A stretch of DNA of 64,000 nucleotides from Notospermus geniculatus (Eukaryota; Nemertea; Pilidiophora; Heteronemertea; Lineidae), in contig NMRB01000019.1 in NCBI GenBank assembly GCA_002633025.1, positions 799,108 through 863,107 on the forward strand. The letters run 5' to 3'. Positions 57,544 through 64,000 of the stretch are shown piece after piece. Made by a program: the position numbers and the translations under genes. Positions within the stretch are counted from its first letter, which is position 1. Each line of letters starts with the position of its first letter. The notes under the pieces are model-generated. The model was given only the letters and a program-made list of their open reading frames with translations. It made no database searches and was not told where the DNA came from.

Positions 57544-57912
57544 TTATGACAGCGACACGGTCGATTTAATCTTATGGCTTGTTTTCATTGCAAAAACACC
57601 TAAAAAAGTCATTCGGTGCGTTTTAAATTGAAATGTCGGTAAACGCGTCATGAGGGAGAGAAACATCATTATTGACGTCGGCAGTGGTTCCGGGGTTGGA
57701 TAGCTTCCGGTTCGGGTGTCGCTCGTGGCTGCTTGGGAATCGCTAGGTAAACCTTGCATTGATGTGCTGCTGAACGGAAGGGAGGAACGTAACAGTTCTT
57801 TGATGACTAAGACGAGAGCTTCCCATGGTTCTCCTATACCATATCGCGTTTGGAATGAATAATTCATCTTGCTAATTTGAAATATCAACTTCTGTGATTC
57901 ATGTATTGTCAA
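57544..57912 (-). CDS. Uncharacterised ORF, doubtful
   Basis: 122 open codons on the minus strand. It has a proline/serine-rich middle (QGLPSDSQAATSDTRTGSYP) and no recognised domain. An acceptor-like AATTAG lies near the start, so it might be a terminal exon. No partner exon was found nearby. Confidence 0.15.
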   Translation of the reverse strand: MTIHESQKLIFQISKMNYSFQTRYGIGEPWEALVLVIKELLRSSLPFSSTSMQGLPSDSQAATSDTRTGSYPTPEPLPTSIMMFLSLMTRLPTFQFKTHRMTFLGVFAMKTSHKIKSTVSLS

Positions 57913-57971
57913 TCACACTTCAACTCATGCTGACTTACCAAATATACTTCAGTGTTATCTCGCTCTTCCTA

Positions 57972-58315
57972 CACTGTTAGAATAGAAATAACAGAAGATT
58001 TTACAGAAAATCTGTGCAGCAGAGTCCCCAGCACTGGATCTGTAAAATTACAGAGTGATCTGTAAAACTGCAGACTTAAATAAATGTTAACAGAGACTTG
58101 ACTGGAGGCTGACCAAATTATATTTCACACTGTTGTCAGAAGGCATCATAATGGGATGTCCAATGGAGTCCAACCAAAACAGGAAAACATGAATCACACC
58201 ATAAAAAAATTACCCGGTATGTAAATTTACAGAAAGTGCTGGGGACTCTGCTGCAGGCACTTTCTGTAAAATTACTGCAAAATTACTACTGTAAAATTAA
58301 TAATTTCTAACAGTG
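57972..58315. mobile_element. CACTG-type MITE, second copy (inverted)
   Basis: This has the same termini (CACTGTTAG/CTAACAGTG) and interior as the element at 9552-9884, in opposite orientation, flanked by TA on both sides. It is non-autonomous, with no transposase ORF. Confidence 0.88.
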
Positions 58316-58686
58316 TAGCAGAATAAACAATGCAAGTAGACCTATTACCATCAGAATCCACTTTCGCCCATCAATTTCCTAATCACAGCTGATCTTTTTT
58401 TCAAAAAGAAGCAATCCTTTCATCACATGCCCATCACTTAACGTAGCTTTTCAAGACCTCATCATTAAGATGTACTTACCGCCAGTTCTGCCTAAATAGC
58501 GCTGTCTTTGTCTATTTGTTTCCTTTGTCCGCCCTAAGCAAGCCTATTTTCCATATCAGCATGGATCTGTCTCCAGACAAGCTAATAATATTGTCTTTTG
58601 ATTGGCGTTCCCCAGGAATAATTTCCAAGCAGATAAGTCCTGGATGGGAATACGTAGATTAGGGTTCCCAAAATGGGCTTGGATTG

Positions 58687-58694
58687 TATATAAG
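58687..58694 (+). promoter_or_regulatory. TATA-box-like TATATAAG
   Basis: It lies 38 bp upstream of the ATG at 58725, a little close for a TATA box that also has to leave a 5' UTR. Chance occurrence is possible. Confidence 0.3.
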
Positions 58695-58724
58695 GAGGCT
58701 TAAAGGCCGAGCCTATTGGTAGAA

Positions 58725-58982
58725 ATGTCGCTACAGGTCATTCCAAAGATGTGCATTACATCTCCCAAAGATTTCCAGTCTGTGGATTTGGTTCGCAATC
58801 CTTTCGCCGTACTTCGGTCATCGGTTTTGGAAAATGAAACCCACCAACTCCTTGGAAGTGCTACGGAGGTTCAAAAATACTTGTTTTTGTTAGACAACGA
58901 GTTGGTAACACGGACACCGGTATTGTTAGATGTAGACTGCTGTGAATTTTATACTTTCATGAAACAACACAAAGAGGCTTGA
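58725..58982 (+). CDS. Small ORF (85 aa), hypothetical
   Basis: Runs from MSLQVIPKMC to FMKQHKEA and a TGA. No signal peptide, membrane helix or known domain is visible; the composition is ordinary for a soluble protein. A TATATAAG motif precedes it. No AATAAA was seen shortly downstream. It could also be the first exon of something larger or non-coding. Confidence 0.25.
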   Translation: MSLQVIPKMCITSPKDFQSVDLVRNPFAVLRSSVLENETHQLLGSATEVQKYLFLLDNELVTRTPVLLDVDCCEFYTFMKQHKEA

Positions 58983-59543
58983 CTCAGGCTTTACTTCACT
59001 CTTCAATGGTATATCATACTTTTGAGCTTCTTCAGTTAATTCAGTTTTGCTAAAAGCAGCTTTGAATGAAAGTAAAATGGATACACTCCATCTAATCTTT
59101 GATGTAAATCCAAGATTCCATCATATGCCACTCCATTACGACACGCCTAATGGATATCGCTCATCTACAGGCTAAATATAACTCTGTGATATATAAATGA
59201 ATGCATTTATGTTAAAGAATCAGCCGAAGTCATTAAAGACGATGACTAAAAAGTCATTTACGCTTGGCTTTCCATATCCGACATATCCGCTATGACTGGT
59301 CTCGTCAGACATTATCAAGTCAGAATCGGACATGTCGAGAAACTCGTACCGCGGCTTCCACGGGAGGTTCTTTGATTAGAAAGTGAATATCGGTTTTAAC
59401 ATGCGATGCTAACGAGGCAAGGAGGCAGGAATACTGAGTTGGCTCTCGTCTGCTATAGTGGACTTGGCGGGGTTTGCAGCTTCAGCAACAAGCGAAAGCC
59501 TTCGTACATGTAGCTTTCGATTCACGCGCCTCATTTCCACCAA

Positions 59544-59671
59544 TAGAGAGTTCTCGCAAAGCCCCCGAAACACCGACGCGAACGTCTTATCCCACGCTGT
59601 TCTCTTCAAAGCATCGAACAATGGGATTGGCGTTCGTGTTGGCGTTTCGGAGGCTTTGCGAAAACTTTCTA
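59544..59671. mobile_element. Foldback MITE, same family (copy 2)
   Basis: TAGAGAGTTCTCGCAAAGCCC left end and complement right end; interior as in 56566-56692. Confidence 0.85.
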
Positions 59672-59707
59672 ATGAATAGTCGGGTATAAGTGCAATAATG
59701 TCCTACA

Positions 59708-59840
59708 TAACAGAGAGTTTTCGCAAAGGCCCCGAAAAGCCGCGCGTATGTCATCCTGTTGTTCAGTGCTCTCTTCGTGGCATCGAACAATGGCATTGGC
59801 GTTCGCGATGGTGTTTCGGGGGCTTTGCGAAAACTCTTAA
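59708..59840. mobile_element. Foldback MITE, same family (copy 3)
   Basis: AGAGAGTTTTCGCAAAGGCCC left end, GGGGGCTTTGCGAAAACTC right end, only 36 bp from copy 2 and in the same layout. Confidence 0.85.
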
Positions 59841-60833
59841 ATTGCTGTAACACACACAGAACATGTACCCGGTATGTGGTAGCTCAGTAACACATTGTTA
59901 AACTATATATTTCAACTTCAAAAAGACAGAGTCGTGTTTCCCCCCAGTTTCGTACCTCATTACCCGAGAGACAATAGGTAGATCGATTAAGAAGACATCC
60001 ATTAGACAGGAGTAATTGACTCTATTTAGGGGAGGCATTAGGCTGCATCCAAGCTGTGTAGGACGTTTTTGCAGCTGTTACATTTCTTGCTTTTAGTGAC
60101 CATCTGAGATAAAAGGCATCACCGGTAGAAAAATCAAAAGGGTGGTTAGGAAAGAAATTGTCAGGACAGTGGCACGTAGTGCTATTACTGTGTAATGTAC
60201 AGGAGAATGATTAGTTTGAATAAAGTGTAGTAAATGCTTCTACTTCAGTTTTGTACAGGATTCTCCAATGCATTTGTACAGCAGAAAATGAAGTAGGTCT
60301 AAAAGCACTGACTAGCTTTGATAACGTGCCTGATTTCGCTGAGGATCGGTGACGCTCCACTTTGTAACATTCTGATGGTGCCCATTGTTCCTTGCCTATT
60401 GTTCACCATGTACAACACGTCGGGTATACCTGCCTGAGGCCTGACCAAATGTATGAATGTAGCCTGTAAAGCCGTCTACGACACTGCTGTCCACACGAGT
60501 ACCATATGAAACGGTTCTGAGTCCCCATTTCATTCCCCACGATCCACATGAGTCGCGGCTTCAATATCATTCTCAGAGAAAGGCCGGCTTGGAATTTGAT
60601 TCACGAGTGATATTTACACCTGACCACTGTGTGTGTCATATCGTAGACAGTGGTTTCAAAGGATGAGGTCATTTCCATCCATTCATCTTTAATGTCACAC
60701 GACACAGTCGTATTTCCCAAGTACGATTTGAATTGACGGAGAGATGGATTCATCGTCAAATAAGGCCCTTTATTTCTGTTCCTTATAAAGTATTCTTGTC
60801 AGTATTTGAATAAGCAAACTGATTATGACTTTC

Positions 60834-60993
60834 CGGATGAGTTTCGGTAGCAGCCATCTTGCCAAAATTAGGTCATCATCGTGGGGATTTCCCCCACGAG
60901 ATTGGGAGAACCAATCATCTTGTCCCTCTGGAAGAGAATTCCCATGGTGATGACCCAATTTCGGCAAGATGGTTGCTAGCGAATCTCATCTAT
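60834..60993. mobile_element. Foldback MITE related to 5827-5988
   Basis: It has the same layout: AGCCATCTTGCCAAAATTAG on the left, the complement-like AATTTCGGCAAGATGG on the right, and an outer end CTCATCTA. A 107-codon plus-strand reading frame crossing it is non-coding. Confidence 0.8.
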
Positions 60994-61643
60994 ACTGCCA
61001 TTTACTTCTTGGTTTTCCAGAAGACACACTGTCATTACCGTTCGTTACGGGAGGGGTGTGGTGCTCGGGTGGTCGTGTGTGACCCGAGCTTCGAAGAACT
61101 CGCCAGGAAAAAATTGATTATCGGCATCAAGTTGCCGAAGATTCATAATTACCGGAATCAGTTTCCAATATGTTTCATCTGAAGAATAAGATAACTGGAC
61201 CTGGTAATCTTATCCTTCTTCTGTCTGAAGGTCTCCGGCCCCAATCGTCTTATTCCAAGGTTACACTGCTACACAACGATTCTCGTTTTGGTACTCCACC
61301 CAGTATTTCCTTCCCAAGGATTTCTCACCGGAAGAGTTTGGTGATTTCAACCTTTTTATTAACGTCTCATTTCTTATTGATTGTGTTCGACACCACAAGC
61401 CAATGACATCTAATTTCCTAAGTTATCGGTGTCTGGTGCGATCTATTAGCATCCATTCTGATTAGCGATCGTAGAAGATGCGCATCGGAAACGCTAACAA
61501 TGACTGACGATGAAACTTGATGCATAGATTGCACTGACAACTACTTCATCTTATTACAAGGTTAAGGAAGCGGGTTTTTACCGTTGCTACGATTTTTCAG
61601 CTTTGGGGTTGTTTTGATGTACGGTAGGCTAATGGTCCTTGGG

Positions 61644-61705
61644 TGTCGCAGTTGTTGAGCGTAGAACTCAAGACTGAGAGGGTTCGATTCCCGGTAGCTG
61701 AGTCT
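61644..61705 (+). repeat. tRNA-like SINE head or tRNA pseudogene
   Basis: TGTCGCAGTTGTTGAGCG resembles a Pol III A box and GGTTCGATTCC at about 61681-61691 is a B box, at tRNA spacing. The T stem does not pair well, so this is not a functional tRNA; a tRNA-derived SINE is more likely. Confidence 0.45.
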
Positions 61706-64000
61706 CACTTTGTAATTTTCAACTGGTCTGAAAGGATTGAGAGATTCCCTGAATAAGCTGCACCCTGAGTTCCCAGAAAGGTTTCTGGAGAGACTGGGCT
61801 GATAATGTGATAATAGTGGAAGCTTTCTATTGTTGGTACATGTAGCTTTGATCGACGGATGCTTCCTTGTTTGAACTGAAAAGAGTGGTTGGTGACAAAC
61901 CCTTGAACATGTTTACTGACTCACCCTGTAGACGGGAAGACGATGTTGCACTTTAAATACGGGTATTTCTCGATGACGGATCCTCACCAGCCTGATAACC
62001 ATTAACAGATTGGATGATCTTTTAGTCACTATTGACATTTTCATCCAATCCATCATATATATGGAAGAGGTATCACCTTCCAAGTTCGATCTGCAGACTC
62101 CAAAACCGATGGATGACTGACTTCACTAATAGGACGAGGGATTCAGTCCAATCCTGGATCCCCCAAGGGTGGCAGTATCCAGGTTACAGTGTCAGCAGAC
62201 AATGGTGACTGAGGTATATCAAAAACTAGACCGATAGATATTTTCCATCCGCCAAACCTTCCCGTTGCTCAGGATTTTTTGGCAGTTGGAAAATTGCCTT
62301 GTCTGCCACGTTAATTACATTATCAACTGATGGAGCCCTGGCGTACGTTTGTCTACAGGTTGCTAATGCGCATGGGCGAAGTTCTAGGACATTTCCTGAA
62401 ACCAAGATGGCGACACGCCATAAAACCACGATGTGGTGTTTTCTAAGTACATGTATATGATTTGCAAATATTTCAATTTACTGGGTATTGACGATGCGTG
62501 TCAGTTGCCACCAAGGACAAGTAATAGCCATCCATCCTCCCTTCCTTCTGGAAATCGTTAAATAGTGTGAAAGAAGCATATGGTATTCTGGTTTCCTCGA
62601 CGTATTGTTCGTCTGAGCGGCTTTTTTTCGTCGCAATACTGATGCGGACCACTCGTAATCGGCATACTAGCTATCTGCCAATAAAACAGCGGCAAAGTAA
62701 CAATGAAATCAGTGACCGATAAAATGTTTTACGCCTGGATTACCAGTATCATCCAGGGAGAAGGAAGAAGGATCGACTTGCTAATGGGTGCGGATCCTCT
62801 GAACTTAACTTCACGGTTTCCACAAGAAAGTGAAAGGAAATATTGATGTGAGTGTGTGGAGGTCCAGAGCAGAGGATAATGTGCTAGACAATGGGGTCGA
62901 TTTACTCCAGGAGTCTCGTAGATTTGCCACGCATTGTGTCCCCACGGATGCTGATAGAATTGCGCCGTTGCTGATGTAAATGGTCTGACACTTTTTCCTC
63001 ACGCCTCGTTGAATTCATAGCTTTTATTGGTTTGGATCGAAGAATGGGCCACGAGTTCAGATTTGACGCTTTCTTCAGAAGTAACACCAGAAAGAGAGGC
63101 TACTGGGTTAAAGATTCAATGAAGGAGATGAGCTGGACGCCAGTATCGACACTCGGCAAATCTGGACAAGCCATCCTGGGACATTGCAGACCTTGAAAAT
63201 ACTATTTTAGAAATGCAAGCGCCAATTCATGCATTAGGCCTATAGCTTCTCATTAAAACAATATGATCGACATCAGTAACGAAACAAAATGTGAATAATA
63301 CGAAACCTCTGACGATGGTGAAACCCTCTCTGACAGTTTGCACTCATTAACAGCTTTCAAACACAAAGTGATGCGGGGTTTAGGGGTGCAGAGATCCAAG
63401 GTGGCTCTATACACATCAGCCAGCAAAAGAAATGTCAGTTCTAATCTCTCGACGCGGCCGACTGGGGGTGACCATTTGCTTGTCCAAACATAGTAAGAAC
63501 TGGAATAATGGTGTGTTATTTGCGTACTTGAGTGTCAACACCGATGGTGACTTTTATTTCATTTGGTACAGATTGATGTGAGGGCATTGTTCAAAGTAAG
63601 CGACTCTTGTGCCTACTTTCTGATGGATATAGCCGACTCTGTCAAGCAAATGGATAAATGTACGGGTAGTGCAATGATCGTTGTTAACCATGCTTCACAG
63701 CTAAATAAAGATCGTGTCTGGAAATATCACGAGCTCTAATTGAACTACAGATTCAGACGATGTGCCAGTAGTTGAGGACCTCATGGGGCCTTGTTCTTTA
63801 TGTATGAACCACACATAGTTTGAAAACATAAGAATCAACCATGGTTTCGATATCCTGTGGGTCTATTAGAGATTACCAGACATAAACCTTCGCCAACCAT
63901 TGAACGTGAGGAAACGTGAAAAGAACATAAACCGCTCCTTTCATTTGCCAATAAAAAATACTTTGCAACTTATAAAAACTGGTGGTATTCCCCCGTAGGA
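61706..64000. other. No gene recognised
   Basis: No open frame above about 67 codons and no repeat pair was found; the sequence looks like ordinary intergenic or intronic DNA. Confidence 0.4.

Noticed and set aside
60859-61182. 107-codon plus-strand frame
   Set aside because: Its first half is the foldback MITE at 60834-60993, also present in a MATE-1 intron; no coding support.
61644-61705. Functional tRNA gene
   Set aside because: A and B boxes are recognisable, but the stems do not pair well enough for a cloverleaf, so it is listed as a SINE-like repeat instead.

Overview
The window looks like nuclear DNA of a marine invertebrate, most likely a deuterostome (echinoderm, hemichordate or amphioxus type). 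Its genes have many exons with GT..AG introns, it is AT-rich, it is dense in small foldback transposons, and the palindromic octamers TACATGTA and TAGGCCTA recur throughout. A tandem cluster of intronless rhodopsin-family receptors resembles the lineage-specific chemoreceptor expansions known from sea urchins and amphioxus. The species cannot be named from the sequence alone.

1-25.5 kb, minus strand: three tandem paralogues of a MATE (SLC47-type) organic cation/H+ antiporter. MATE-3 (19901-25243) can be rebuilt completely: 14 coding exons with consistent phases, 640 aa. MATE-2 (11195-18510) has the same exon plan, but part of exon 5 and all of exon 6 are missing at a single N (16850), probably a collapsed assembly gap. 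MATE-1 (runs off the left edge, to 8290) has intact exons 3-15 but no exon 2. Its 5' region, with the first coding exon, is tandemly duplicated (7934-9289 and 9375-11019), and the breakpoint lies where exon 2 should be. The introns are packed with foldback elements, including a four-element nested set (2261-3079) and two opposed 1-kb elements (11998-14096).

25.5-33.5 kb: a mostly non-genic stretch with several long hairpin elements, a homologue of a segment that also lies inside a TIR element in MATE-1, and a few unrecognised exon-like pieces on the minus strand.

33.5-57 kb, plus strand: nine tandem copies of a single-exon class A GPCR of about 330-355 aa. Seven are intact, one has a single-base frameshift (40282-41303) and one is a gutted pseudogene (about 42150-42790). 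The copies fall into two adjacent subgroups. The 5' flanks share recognisable sequence, and a conserved imperfect hairpin sequence follows eight of the nine copies. Two further Ns (39497, 43711) mark probable joins; the one at 43711 separates two nearly identical 0.5-kb segments.

57-64 kb: no convincing large gene. It holds more foldback elements, a tRNA-like SINE head and one small ORF with a TATA box. The MATE and receptor clusters are neighbours, but nothing in the sequence shows that they work together.
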